Positions 7,972-16,248 of a stretch of 25,542 bases of DNA are shown one piece after another. Position 1 is the first letter of the stretch. Each line of letters begins with the position of its first letter. Below the pieces are notes generated by a model that worked only from the letters and a program-made list of their open reading frames with translations, was not told the origin of the DNA and did not search any database. The position numbers and the translations under genes are program-made. This stretch comes from Firmicutes bacterium UBA3738 (lineage in GTDB: Bacteria > Bacillota > Clostridia > Peptostreptococcales > Anaerovoracaceae), in the NCBI GenBank assembly GCA_002372505.1, contig DFGY01000079.1, forward strand, positions 4,133 through 29,674, in the 5' to 3' direction.

Positions 7972-8587
7972 TATAGCCCTTCCAAAAGGCAGACTTGGTG
8001 ACAAAGTATATAAGATGATGACCAGCGCCGGCTACGAGTGCCCGGACTATGCGGATAACGACCGCAAGCTCATTGTGGAAAGCGCAGACGGCACAATGAG
8101 ATATCTGCTGGTCAAACCCAGCGACGTGGCGGTGTATGTAGAGCATGGAGTCGCAGATGTAGGCATAGTTGGTAAGGACATTCTCATGGAGGATGAACCT
8201 GACGTATACGAGCTGTTGGATCTTGGAATAGGAAAGTGTCGCATGTGCGTAGCCGCGCCTGTAGGCTATGAAGACGACCAGGAGAGGACCCTTCGCGTAG
8301 CCACAAAGTACGTGAACGTAGCCAAGAAGCACTTCATGGAAAAGAACAGAGATATAGAAATCATAAAGCTTAACGGCAGTATAGAGCTGGGACCCATTCT
8401 GGATCTCACCGATGTCATAGTGGACATTGTGGAGACAGGGACGACTATAAAGGAAAACAATCTTGAAATATCCGAAGCCTTTAAGGACATTAGCGCCAGA
8501 CTCATAGCCAACAAGGCAGGATTCAAATTTAAGAACGAAGCTATTACCGAAATGGTGAACAGGCTGAAAGAGGGCATGGAAGAGTGA
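7964..8587 (+). CDS. hisG: ATP phosphoribosyltransferase catalytic subunit, short form
   Basis: This catalyses the first step of histidine synthesis, joining ATP and PRPP. MLSIALPKGRL is the classic N-terminus, and the PRPP-binding stretch VDIVETGTTIKEN is present. At 207 residues it lacks the C-terminal regulatory domain, so it is the HisG_S type that depends on HisZ, encoded just upstream. A GTG at 7955 would add three residues, but ATG 7964 has AAGGAGGG about ten bases before it and matches the family start. Translation is probably coupled to hisZ. Confidence 0.96.
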   Translation: MLSIALPKGRLGDKVYKMMTSAGYECPDYADNDRKLIVESADGTMRYLLVKPSDVAVYVEHGVADVGIVGKDILMEDEPDVYELLDLGIGKCRMCVAAPVGYEDDQERTLRVATKYVNVAKKHFMEKNRDIEIIKLNGSIELGPILDLTDVIVDIVETGTTIKENNLEISEAFKDISARLIANKAGFKFKNEAITEMVNRLKEGMEE

Positions 8588-8606
8588 ATGGAAGAGAGAA
8601 TGAAAG

Positions 8607-9668
8607 ATGAGTAGATTCTTAAGAAAGCAATACGAAAAAATGGAGCCTTACACACCGGGTGAGCAACCCAAGATCCCGGACCTTATAAAGCTCAACACCA
8701 ACGAGAATCCTTATCCGCCCTCGCCGGAGGCTGTAAAGGCTCTGTCCGGCGAAGACATGGAAAGCCTGGTTCGCTATCCGGACCCGGAGGCATCGGATTT
8801 AATAGACGCAGCTGCGGAATTCTACGGTCTTGAAAAGAATCAGGTAGCCGTAGGCAATGGCTCCGACGAAATTCTGGCATTCATATACATGGCCTTCGGG
8901 GAGAAGATATGCTTCCCTTCAGTGAGCTATGGATTCTACCCGGTCTTTGCAGATGTATTCGGATGCGATGCCAAAGCAATTCCCCTGACGGAGGACCTTA
9001 GAATAGACCCGGCGGATTACATGGACTTTGACGGAACAATTATAATAGCAAATCCCAACGCTCCCACAGGCATAGCCCTTGGGAGAGATGAAATAGAAGA
9101 GCTGCTGCGTGCGGACGATTCAAGGCTGGTAGTAATAGACGAGGCCTATGTGGACTTCGGCGCGGAAAGCTGTGTCCCCCTTATAGATAAGTACGATAAT
9201 CTACTGGTGGTTCAGACCTTTTCAAAGTCGCGCTCCCTTGCCGGAGCGAGAATCGGACTGGCCCTGGGGGCGGCGGCACTCATAGAAGATATAAACAAAA
9301 TGAAGTTCAGCTTTAACCCTTACAACCTGGACAGGCTGGCAATAATTGCAGGCACGGCGGCTATAAAGGATCGGACTTACTTCGAGGAATGCTGCGGCAA
9401 GGTTGCAGCCACCAGAGAAAGGTTCACGGCCAAGATGGAGGAGCTGGGCTTTCAGGTTCTTCCATCCAAGGCTAACTTCGTCTTTGCACGGACGGACAAA
9501 ATTTCCGGCAAGGATTACTTTACCAAGCTGAGGGAGAGAGCCATACTTGTGAGACATTTTGATAAGGAGCCCATTTCAGACTATGTGAGAATAACCATAG
9601 GAAGAGATGAGGATATGGACAGGCTGCTTGCAGTAACGGAGGAAATACTATGCGAACAAGTGAAATAA
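8607..9668 (+). CDS. hisC: Histidinol-phosphate aminotransferase
   Basis: A class I/II PLP-dependent aminotransferase that converts imidazole-acetol phosphate and glutamate to histidinol phosphate. Typical features are LNTNENPYPPSP (29-40), IANPNAPTG with Asn149, IDEAYVDF with Asp178, and TFSKSRSLAGARIG carrying the Schiff-base Lys207. Length (353) is normal. In most Firmicutes his operons hisD stands between hisG and hisC; here only 19 bases separate the two. The 3' end overlaps hisB by 19 bases. Confidence 0.95.
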   Translation: MSRFLRKQYEKMEPYTPGEQPKIPDLIKLNTNENPYPPSPEAVKALSGEDMESLVRYPDPEASDLIDAAAEFYGLEKNQVAVGNGSDEILAFIYMAFGEKICFPSVSYGFYPVFADVFGCDAKAIPLTEDLRIDPADYMDFDGTIIIANPNAPTGIALGRDEIEELLRADDSRLVVIDEAYVDFGAESCVPLIDKYDNLLVVQTFSKSRSLAGARIGLALGAAALIEDINKMKFSFNPYNLDRLAIIAGTAAIKDRTYFEECCGKVAATRERFTAKMEELGFQVLPSKANFVFARTDKISGKDYFTKLRERAILVRHFDKEPISDYVRITIGRDEDMDRLLAVTEEILCEQVK

Positions 9669-10273
9669 AGAGAAAGACAGCTGAGACGGACATTTCCCTG
9701 AGCCTTAACATAGACGGCACGGGAAAGTTCGACATTGATACAGGTAGCGGGTTTTTCAACCACATGCTTGAGCTCTTCACCCGCCACGGACGCTTCGACA
9801 TGACCTTGACCTGCCACGGTGACAGTGATGTTGATTACCATCATACAGTTGAAGATGTAGGTATCGTTATGGGTCAGGCCTTCAAAGAGGCACTGGGGGA
9901 CAAGAAGGGAATAAAGCGCTACGGCAGCATGATGCTCCCTATGGACGAGACCCTTATGCTCATAGCTCTGGACATTAGCGGCCGCAGCTACCTGGTGTAC
10001 GATGTTGAGTTTCAGGCTATGAAGGTTTTTGATGACTCAGACGAAACAAAGCCAATGATGGCAGGCAGCTTCGACTCGGAACTGGCGGAGGAATTCATGG
10101 TGGCATTCTCAAGAGAGCTGGGACTCACCCTTCATGTGAAGAAGCTGGCCGGCACCAATACCCACCATATTATAGAAGGAACATTCAAGGGGCTGGCTCG
10201 CGCACTGGCGGCAGCCTGTGAAATAGATGAGAAGTTTGCAAATGAAATACCATCGACGAAAGGAGCGCTGTAG
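9650..10273 (+). CDS. hisB: Imidazoleglycerol-phosphate dehydratase
   Basis: A monofunctional IGPD of 207 residues, without the phosphatase domain found in enteric HisB. The two metal-binding repeats are clear: NHMLELFTRHGRFD with His38 and His45, DYHHTVEDVG with His64, His65 and Glu68, and a second HHIIEG block toward the C-terminus. GGAGG sits close before the ATG, inside the end of hisC, indicating translational coupling. hisH follows directly after the stop codon. Confidence 0.95.
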   Translation: MRTSEIKRKTAETDISLSLNIDGTGKFDIDTGSGFFNHMLELFTRHGRFDMTLTCHGDSDVDYHHTVEDVGIVMGQAFKEALGDKKGIKRYGSMMLPMDETLMLIALDISGRSYLVYDVEFQAMKVFDDSDETKPMMAGSFDSELAEEFMVAFSRELGLTLHVKKLAGTNTHHIIEGTFKGLARALAAACEIDEKFANEIPSTKGAL

Positions 10274-10882
10274 ATGATAGCAGTAATAGATTACGGAGTG
10301 GGGAATCTATATTCCCTCACATCATCCCTTAGATACGTTGGAGCCGATGTCAAGGTGACAAGTGAGGCACAGGACCTTAAGGATGCGGATAAAATATTCC
10401 TTCCGGGAGTAGGCGCCTTCGAGGATGCAATAAAGAAGCTGAGAGCCACAGGCCTGGTTGAGACTATCGACGAGGAAGTAAAGAAGGGCAAACCCCTTAT
10501 GGGAATATGCCTGGGCATGCAGCTCCTCTTCGAAAAGAGCTACGAGTACGGCGAGTGGGATGGCCTGGGATACATTAAAGGCGAAGTGGTATCCATGCAG
10601 GGACGGATCGGAGACGACCTGAAAATTCCTCAGATAGGCTGGAACGCCCTTGACATTGTCAAGGATGACCCCCTGGTAAAATACATTGGCAGCGGCGACC
10701 ACGTTTACTTCGTCCACGGCTATTACGCATCCAACTGTGAGGAGAGCACAGTGGCGACTACGGAATATGGCGTCACCGTACCGGCAATTGTAAGATCCGG
10801 CAATGTATGCGGCACTCAGTTCCACCCGGAGAAGAGCGGCAGCGTAGGCCTTAGCATTCTCAAGGCCTTCAGCGAGGCGTAA
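10274..10882 (+). CDS. hisH: Imidazole glycerol phosphate synthase, glutaminase subunit
   Basis: A class I glutamine amidotransferase of 202 residues that supplies ammonia to HisF. The nucleophile is Cys79 in GICLGMQ, and the His184/Glu186 pair lies in FHPEKSG. LPGVGAFEDA is also typical. The start codon follows the hisB stop directly, and GAAAGGAG within the last hisB codons serves as ribosome site. Confidence 0.95.
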   Translation: MIAVIDYGVGNLYSLTSSLRYVGADVKVTSEAQDLKDADKIFLPGVGAFEDAIKKLRATGLVETIDEEVKKGKPLMGICLGMQLLFEKSYEYGEWDGLGYIKGEVVSMQGRIGDDLKIPQIGWNALDIVKDDPLVKYIGSGDHVYFVHGYYASNCEESTVATTEYGVTVPAIVRSGNVCGTQFHPEKSGSVGLSILKAFSEA

Positions 10883-10898
10883 GAGGAGGTTGGGACCA

Positions 10899-11615
10899 AT
10901 GAAGATATTTCCCGCAATAGACCTTAGGGACGGCCGGGCAGTAAGGCTGTTTCAGGGGGACTACGACAGGATGACAGTATATTCCCACGCCCCGGAGGAA
11001 GTGGCAAAGTCCTTTTACGAAGCCGGCGCCAGGAACCTTCACATGGTGGACCTGGACGGAGCCAAGGACGGCACTCTGGCCAACTTCGACGTTGTGAGCC
11101 GGGTGGCAAAGTCTGTGGACATGTTCATTGAAATAGGCGGCGGCGTCCGTGACGAGGAGAGAATAGCCAGGTACCTGGAGGCAGGTGTATCCAGAGTAAT
11201 ACTTGGGACGGTGGCTGCAGAGAATCCGGAATTTGTCCGCGACATGGTAGAAAAATACGGCGAAGCCATTGCCGTTGGTGTAGACGCCAAGGATGGACTT
11301 GTGGCGGTGAAGGGCTGGCTGGAGGTAACATCCCTGGACAGCGTCAGCTTCTGCAGGCAGATGAGAGACTTTGGAGTGAAGACCATTATATACACTGACA
11401 TTTCCAAGGACGGAGCTATGGAAGGCACTAACATGGAGATTTACAGAGAGCTAAACGAGATTGACGGTCTGGACGTCATGGCATCCGGTGGCATCAGTTC
11501 CCTTAAGGAAGTGGAGGAGCTGGCCACATTCACTTACGGAGCCATTCTCGGAAAGGCCATCTACGATAATGTTATCGACCTGGGAGAGGCAGTGAAAATA
11601 GCCGGACCCCAATAA
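10899..11615 (+). CDS. hisA: Phosphoribosylformimino-5-aminoimidazole carboxamide ribotide isomerase
   Basis: A TIM-barrel ProFAR isomerase. The start MKIFPAIDLRDGRAVRL carries catalytic Asp8; VDLDGAKDG, IGGGVR and the second Asp region VGVDAKDG follow, and TDISKDGAMEGTN closes the pattern. Length is 238 residues. A TTG at 10890 is open in frame, but ATG 10899 has AGAGGAGG nine bases upstream and gives the family start. Confidence 0.95.
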   Translation: MKIFPAIDLRDGRAVRLFQGDYDRMTVYSHAPEEVAKSFYEAGARNLHMVDLDGAKDGTLANFDVVSRVAKSVDMFIEIGGGVRDEERIARYLEAGVSRVILGTVAAENPEFVRDMVEKYGEAIAVGVDAKDGLVAVKGWLEVTSLDSVSFCRQMRDFGVKTIIYTDISKDGAMEGTNMEIYRELNEIDGLDVMASGGISSLKEVEELATFTYGAILGKAIYDNVIDLGEAVKIAGPQ

Positions 11616-11640
11616 AGTATAAACAAGAAACGGAGATAAT

Positions 11641-12396
11641 ATGATTACAAAAAGAATTGTTCCCTGCCTGGACATAAGAGACGGCAAGGTTGTAAAAGGA
11701 GTTAATTTTGAAGGCATAAGGGATGTAGCCGACCCGGTGGAAATGGCAAAGTTCTATAATATCAGCGGAGCCGATGAGCTGGTGTTCTACGACATTACCG
11801 CATCCTTTGAAGGAAGGCAGCTCTTTACGGAAATCCTGGAAAGCGTGGCAGCCCAGATATTCATTCCCCTGACAGTAGGCGGCGGAATAAATACTCTGGA
11901 GGATTTTGACCGTGTGCTGAAGTGCGGTGCCGACAAGGTGAGCGTCAACAGCGGCGCAATTAAAGACCCGACTCTGATTGAAAAAGGCGCCAAGCGCTAC
12001 GGAGATCAGTGCGTGGTACTGTCCATGGATGTGAAGAGAGTTGACGGCAGCTTTCACATATTCAGCAAAGGCGGCAGAGAAGACACGGGAATGGATGCCC
12101 TTGAGTGGGCCCGGGAAGGTGTGGAGAGAGGCGCCGGAGAAATTGTGGTAAACAGTATGGATACCGACGGCGTTAGAGGAGGCTTTGACCTGGAGCTGCT
12201 GGATGCAGTGGCTGCCAAGGTAAATGTGCCTATTGTTGCCAGCGGCGGTGCCGGCAAAATGGAAGACTTTGCAGAGCTATTCCGCCACGACGGAATGGAT
12301 GCAGGCCTGGCAGCGAGCATATTCCACTTCAAAGAAGTGAGCATAAAGGATCTTAAGGAGTACCTCAGCGCAGAGGGAATCAATATGCGGATATAG
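11641..12396 (+). CDS. hisF: Imidazole glycerol phosphate synthase, cyclase subunit
   Basis: A TIM-barrel partner of HisH that forms IGP and AICAR from PRFAR and ammonia. Catalytic Asp11 (CLDIRDGKVVKG) and Asp130 (LSMDVKR) are both present, as are LTVGGGI, NSMDTDGVRGGFD and IVASGGAGKMEDF. Length 251 is normal. An ACGGAG ribosome site stands six bases before the ATG. The AICAR made here feeds purine synthesis. Confidence 0.96.
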   Translation: MITKRIVPCLDIRDGKVVKGVNFEGIRDVADPVEMAKFYNISGADELVFYDITASFEGRQLFTEILESVAAQIFIPLTVGGGINTLEDFDRVLKCGADKVSVNSGAIKDPTLIEKGAKRYGDQCVVLSMDVKRVDGSFHIFSKGGREDTGMDALEWAREGVERGAGEIVVNSMDTDGVRGGFDLELLDAVAAKVNVPIVASGGAGKMEDFAELFRHDGMDAGLAASIFHFKEVSIKDLKEYLSAEGINMRI

Positions 12397-12428
12397 AGAG
12401 GAGAGAAGGGCGCAGGCCCGGACCAGTT

Positions 12429-13067
12429 ATGAATGATTTAAAATTTGATGACAAGGGTTTAATACCGGCCATAGTACAGGACTTTTACACAAAGGAAGTG
12501 CTGACCTTAGCCTATATGAACGAGGAAAGCCTGAAAATAACCAAGGAGGAGGGCTACACCTGCTTCTGGTCCCGTTCCCGTCAGGAACTCTGGCGCAAGG
12601 GAGAGACCAGCGGCAATCGACAGAAAGTGGTGAACATTACTGCAGACTGCGACGGTGACGCTCTGGTAGTGGAAGTCATAAAGGACGGCCCTGCCTGCCA
12701 TACAGGAGCGGAGAGCTGCTTCTTTAACGAGATTTATCAGAGTCGGTCGCAAAGTCCATTCTCCTACAAAGAGCTTTACAAGCTAATAGAAGGCAGAAAG
12801 ACCAACCCTAAGGACGGCAGCTACACCACCTATCTTTTCGAGAAAGGAATGGAGAAGATTCTCAAGAAAGTCGGGGAGGAAAGTACAGAGGTAATCATTG
12901 CCGCTGCCAAAGGCGACAAGGAAGAAACCATTTACGAAATATCCGACCTGGCATACCACGTTCTGGTTATGATGGTGGAAGCAGGAATAGATATTACGGA
13001 TGTCACGGCAGAACTGGCAGGTCGCCATGTAATTGACAAAAAAACAAAGCAGGAGTACATGGGCTGA
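12429..13067 (+). CDS. hisIE: Bifunctional phosphoribosyl-AMP cyclohydrolase / phosphoribosyl-ATP pyrophosphatase
   Basis: Residues 1-105 are HisI, with the metal cluster around Asp73, Asp75 and Asp77 and the zinc ligands Cys90 and Cys97 (GPACHTGAESCF). Residues 112-210 are HisE, with the helical GEESTEVIIAAAKGD motif. The two domains perform steps 2 and 3 of the pathway. It is the last his gene. The start lacks a close ribosome site: the purine-rich GAGGAGAGAAGG lies about 20 bases upstream, beyond a GC-rich stretch. No in-frame alternative start is present. Confidence 0.94.
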   Translation: MNDLKFDDKGLIPAIVQDFYTKEVLTLAYMNEESLKITKEEGYTCFWSRSRQELWRKGETSGNRQKVVNITADCDGDALVVEVIKDGPACHTGAESCFFNEIYQSRSQSPFSYKELYKLIEGRKTNPKDGSYTTYLFEKGMEKILKKVGEESTEVIIAAAKGDKEETIYEISDLAYHVLVMMVEAGIDITDVTAELAGRHVIDKKTKQEYMG

Positions 13068-13111
13068 ACAAACTGGACAAAATCGTACAGTTTCCAGTGT
13101 TCCCGAATGAT

Positions 13112-13212
13112 TTGACAAGTGAAAAATATTGTGTCAAGACAACGCATACAGGCGCGTATGTTGAAAAATCAACGGTTTGAGACTTGACAAAAATAATCAA
13201 AGATATTAACAT
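13112..13212 (+). promoter_or_regulatory. Promoter and possible operators of the Rrf2-type regulator
   Basis: TTGACA (13184-13189) and TAACAT (13207-13212) are 17 bases apart and fit a sigma-A promoter. Upstream lie two small inverted repeats: TTGACA/TGTCAA at 13112-13137 and GTTGA-AAAA-TCAAC at 13160-13173. Rrf2 regulators often control their own gene, so either could be an operator; that is inference. I see no clear rho-independent terminator for the his operon in this gap. Confidence 0.5.
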
Positions 13213-13255
13213 AAATCATACTGTTCTTACACGGTAGTTTAATAGGAGGTAGGGA

Positions 13256-13669
13256 ATGCTATTTACTAGGGAAACGGATTACGCCATTAGATTCTTCCGT
13301 GCGCTGCAAGACGGAAAGCAGCATTCTGTAAGTGAGATAACTAAAAAGGAATTCGTTCCCCAGCAGTTCGCTTACAAGATACTTAGAAAGTTATCCAAAG
13401 CCGGTTTTGTAGACGTAACAAGAGGCGCAAAAGGCGGCTGCAGGTTGAACGTAGACTTGGATGAGGTCAGCCTTTACGAAGTCATATCGGTTGTAGAACA
13501 AAAGGGCACCTTCGTTGCCTGCCTGGATCCCAACTTCGACTGCCCCTACAGGGAGTCAAACGGCGAATGCCAGATGCACAACAACCTGGGCGTAATCGAA
13601 GACAAACTGGTAGGCGACCTTAGAAACATATCACTTAAAGACATGCTCCAAGGCAACATTGCAGGATAA
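13256..13669 (+). CDS. Rrf2-family transcriptional regulator, putative Fe-S sensor
   Basis: The N-terminus (LFTRETDYAIRFFRAL) and winged helix (SEITKKEFVPQQFAYKIL, then GAKGGCRL) are typical of the Rrf2/IscR/NsrR family. Cys89, Cys96 and Cys105 (spacing C-X6-C-X8-C) occupy the region that holds Fe-S ligands in IscR and NsrR; Cys62 is extra. Length 137 is normal. AGGAGG stands six bases before the ATG. No iscS/iscU or nitric oxide genes are adjacent, so its target is unknown. It may sense iron-sulfur status, redox state or nitric oxide. Confidence 0.88.
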   Translation: MLFTRETDYAIRFFRALQDGKQHSVSEITKKEFVPQQFAYKILRKLSKAGFVDVTRGAKGGCRLNVDLDEVSLYEVISVVEQKGTFVACLDPNFDCPYRESNGECQMHNNLGVIEDKLVGDLRNISLKDMLQGNIAG

Positions 13670-13672
13670 GAA

Positions 13673-13701
13673 GATGACACGGGGACGGTTCTCTTGTCAC
13701 C
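13673..13701 (+). repeat. Dispersed repeat, type A; possible terminator of the Rrf2 gene
   Basis: The GGGGACGGTTCT core is bounded by GATGACA and TGTCACC, which pair over five bases plus one beyond a mismatch. CTTTTT and a further T-run follow. It starts three bases after the Rrf2 stop codon, so it could act as a weak rho-independent terminator. It is the same motif as at 21245-21275, where the stem is perfect. Confidence 0.65.
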
Positions 13702-13723
13702 TTTTTCTATTTTTTGTCAAAAA

Positions 13724-14139
13724 CGTTTCACGGGGACAGGCTTTTTGTTTCGCCTGAAACCTGTGGACGGTTCCGCGTTCCACCGCCGGCAGTACCCCTG
13801 AATGACAGCGGCTTTCCTCGCACACAATCAATGCATATTACTCACAGCAAGTGACCCGTGTGGGAACTCGCGCAGCACTTGTCACAGCGCCTAGCAACGC
13901 TAGCGCTGATGAACTTGCGCCGTCAAATGTCGCAGCGCTTTAGCGCGTGGCGACCTACGACGCAGGATTCTTTGCGCTCAGACAAGCCCACACGGTGAAT
14001 CACGTGCTTTGTTCGTAATACGCTATTGATTGTCTGTGCTCGTCAGCATTACTGTCATTCAGGGGTACTGCCGGCAGTGGAACGCGGAACCGTCCACAGG
14101 TTTCAACAGGCGGAACAAAAAGCCTGTCCCCGTGAAACG
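13724..14139. repeat. 416-base imperfect palindrome (MITE-like or structured element)
   Basis: The left arm 13724-13808 and right arm 14052-14139 are near-perfect reverse complements over about 85 bases. They begin with the type B repeat (TTTCACGGGGACAGGC) and continue through a GTGGACGGTTCC/TTCCAC block and CCGGCAGTACCCCTG. Pairing continues inward: ACAATCAAT faces ATTGATTGT, and CCGTGTGGG faces CCCACACGG. The tip holds two local hairpins, 13885-13908 and 13929-13954. No open reading frame of note is present. Together with the flanks it accounts for the gene-free stretch 13670-14215. It could be a non-autonomous mobile element or a structured RNA; I cannot decide. Confidence 0.85.
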
Positions 14140-14151
14140 CATTTTTTATAC

Positions 14152-14180
14152 TTTCAAAGAATAGGTAGATATGATACAAT
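14152..14180 (+). promoter_or_regulatory. Probable promoter for the YcxB-like gene and asnS
   Basis: TACAAT (14175-14180) is preceded by TGA, giving an extended -10, and TTTCAA (14152-14157) lies 17 bases upstream. It begins 12 bases beyond the large palindrome. The first gene follows with AAGGAG ahead of its ATG. Confidence 0.5.
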
Positions 14181-14215
14181 TCTTTAGGTAATTAAGTTAA
14201 AAGGAGAAACGCGTT

Positions 14216-14755
14216 ATGGATGAAGTACTGTTTGAAAACAGATATACGGAAAACAAAAAACTCGTAAGGGAATTTCACAGGAATGTACTGTGCAAAAATC
14301 ACAAGAGAATAGGTATCATATTCCTTATTGTCGGAATTACATGTGCCACCATTATGCTCCTCAACAATTTCGGAATGATCACCATTAAAGGAGTGATGGG
14401 TACAATTCTCTGGGAAGGCTCGATCATCTTCGTCTTCCTGGGATTTATGCTCAACATCTACTTCCTCATGACCACGAAGATAGCCCTGGGCCAGGACAAG
14501 AAAGCCATGGGCGGGGAAATACCCGAGACGGTAATACAATTCTCCGACAGCGATGTGGTTATTTCCGAGCTGGGAAAGATTAAGACATTCCACTACCGTG
14601 AGCTTGGCGAAGTTATAGAGACGAAGAATCTCTACGTGCTGCCCATTAGCAGATACGCAGCCATCGTCGCAGCCAAGGACGGATTCACCTACGGCACGGC
14701 TGAGGATTTCGAAACATTTATAAAAGGCAAGTTTGATCCGACATATAACATGTAA
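14216..14755 (+). CDS. YcxB-like membrane protein
   Basis: The 179-residue product has two hydrophobic helices, near residues 32-50 and 63-84, followed by a cytoplasmic beta-rich domain. The C-terminal part (HYRELGEVIETKNLYVLPIS, then a phrase near FETFIKG) resembles the YcxB-like C-terminal domain, whose function is not known. An AAGGAG ribosome site is well placed. asnS begins 16 bases after the stop, so the two are probably co-transcribed. Confidence 0.7.
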   Translation: MDEVLFENRYTENKKLVREFHRNVLCKNHKRIGIIFLIVGITCATIMLLNNFGMITIKGVMGTILWEGSIIFVFLGFMLNIYFLMTTKIALGQDKKAMGGEIPETVIQFSDSDVVISELGKIKTFHYRELGEVIETKNLYVLPISRYAAIVAAKDGFTYGTAEDFETFIKGKFDPTYNM

Positions 14756-14771
14756 GACAGGAAAAGAGAAC

Positions 14772-16166
14772 ATGAAAGAAATATACGTAAAAGAATTATT
14801 CAGAAACAAAGAAGAATACGCAGACAAGGAAATTACAGTAAGAGGCTGGGTAAGGACAAACAGGGGCTCAAACCATTTCGGTTTTATCGAGCTTAACGAC
14901 GGGACATTCTTTAAGTCGGTACAGATAGTCTACGAAGAAGAAAAGATGGACAACTTTAAAGAAGTCAGCAAGATTCCCATTTCGGCGGCTATATCCGTAA
15001 CAGGCACATTCGTCCTGACTCCGGAGGCAAAGCAGCCCTTCGAAATCAAAGCTAACGAAATAGTTGTGGAAGCAGGCTCCGACCCGGACTATCCACTTCA
15101 GAAAAAGAGACACAGCATGGAATATCTCAGAGAGATTGCCCACCTGCGTCCCCGCAGCAATACCTTTTCGGCAGTATTCAGAGTAAGGTCCGTCATAGCC
15201 TACGCTATTCATAAGTTCTTCCAGGAGAACGGATTCGTATATGCCCACCCGCCCATTATTACAGCCAGTGATGCTGAGGGCGCAGGAGAAATGTTCAGAG
15301 TAACCACTCTCGACCCGAAGAATCCGCCTCTCGATGAAGAGGGTAACGTAGACTTCGGCGAAGACTTCTTCGGTTCACTTACTTCGCTTACGGTAAGCGG
15401 ACAGCTGGAGGCAGAAATATTCGCACTGGCATTTAAAAACACTTACACCTTCGGCCCCACATTCAGAGCTGAGAATTCAAACACGGCAAGACACGCCGCA
15501 GAGTTCTGGATGATCGAGCCTGAGTTTGCATTCTGCGATCTTGAGGGCAACATGGACTGGGGCGAGGCCATGATTAAATACATTATCAGCTACACCTTGG
15601 AGAATGCACCGGAAGAAATGGAGTTCTTCAATAATTTCATTGATAAAGGGCTTCTGGACAGACTGCACAACGTGGTTAACTCCGACTTTGCCCGTATTAC
15701 ATACACAGAGGCTGTAGACATTCTCAAGAAGGCAGACAAGAAATTCGAATTCCCCGTCGAGTGGGGAGTAGATCTTCAGTCCGAGCACGAACGCTATCTC
15801 ACTGAAGAAGTATATAAGAGACCGGTATTCGTAACGGATTATCCAAAGGAAATAAAGGCATTCTACATGAGGCTCAACGACGACAACAAAACCGTTGCCG
15901 CCTGCGACCTCTTAGTACCGGGCATCGGTGAAATCATTGGCGGCAGCCAGAGGGAAGAGCGCTTCGACGTGCTTGACCGCCGCATGGACGAAGCCGGCCT
16001 GGACAAAGCACCCTACTGGTGGTACCTGGAGCTCAGAAAGTACGGCGGCGTAGCCCACTCGGGATACGGCCTGGGCTTTGAGCGTATGGTAATGTACGTC
16101 ACAGGAATGAGCAACATCCGCGACGTACTTCCATTCCCGAGGACACCGGGTTCCGCCGATTTCTAA
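14772..16166 (+). CDS. asnS: Asparaginyl-tRNA synthetase
   Basis: A class IIb synthetase of 464 residues that charges tRNA-Asn. An N-terminal OB-fold anticodon domain (about 1-100, with TVRGWVRTNRGSNHFGFIEL) precedes the catalytic domain. Motif 2 is FGPTFRAENSNTARHAAEFW and motif 3 is GYGLGFERMVMYVTG; SLTVSGQLEAE is also typical. The frame is open upstream to a TTG at 14733, but ATG 14772 matches the family start and has AGGAAAAGAG before it. No T-box leader fits in the 16-base gap. Confidence 0.97.
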   Translation: MKEIYVKELFRNKEEYADKEITVRGWVRTNRGSNHFGFIELNDGTFFKSVQIVYEEEKMDNFKEVSKIPISAAISVTGTFVLTPEAKQPFEIKANEIVVEAGSDPDYPLQKKRHSMEYLREIAHLRPRSNTFSAVFRVRSVIAYAIHKFFQENGFVYAHPPIITASDAEGAGEMFRVTTLDPKNPPLDEEGNVDFGEDFFGSLTSLTVSGQLEAEIFALAFKNTYTFGPTFRAENSNTARHAAEFWMIEPEFAFCDLEGNMDWGEAMIKYIISYTLENAPEEMEFFNNFIDKGLLDRLHNVVNSDFARITYTEAVDILKKADKKFEFPVEWGVDLQSEHERYLTEEVYKRPVFVTDYPKEIKAFYMRLNDDNKTVAACDLLVPGIGEIIGGSQREERFDVLDRRMDEAGLDKAPYWWYLELRKYGGVAHSGYGLGFERMVMYVTGMSNIRDVLPFPRTPGSADF

Positions 16167-16179
16167 TTTTCTGAAAACG

Positions 16180-16208
16180 TTGCGGAGGCTTCACGTTGAT
16201 GATATAAT
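16180..16208 (+). promoter_or_regulatory. Promoter of the EF-G-like gene
   Basis: TTGCGG (16180-16185) and a consensus TATAAT (16203-16208) are 17 bases apart. The leader carries AGGAGG at 16234-16239, nine bases before the ATG. No terminator for asnS is evident in the gap. Confidence 0.65.
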
Positions 16209-16248
16209 TATCCCACTTGCAAAATTTTTATTCAGGAGGTCCTAATCT

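Noticed and set aside
13068..13100. Terminator of the his operon just after hisIE
   Set aside because: Short pairings such as AACTG/CAGTT exist, but the stems are weak and no T-run follows.
13724..14139. CRISPR array or insertion sequence
   Set aside because: Repeats are inverted rather than regularly spaced in direct order, and no transposase or cas gene is encoded.
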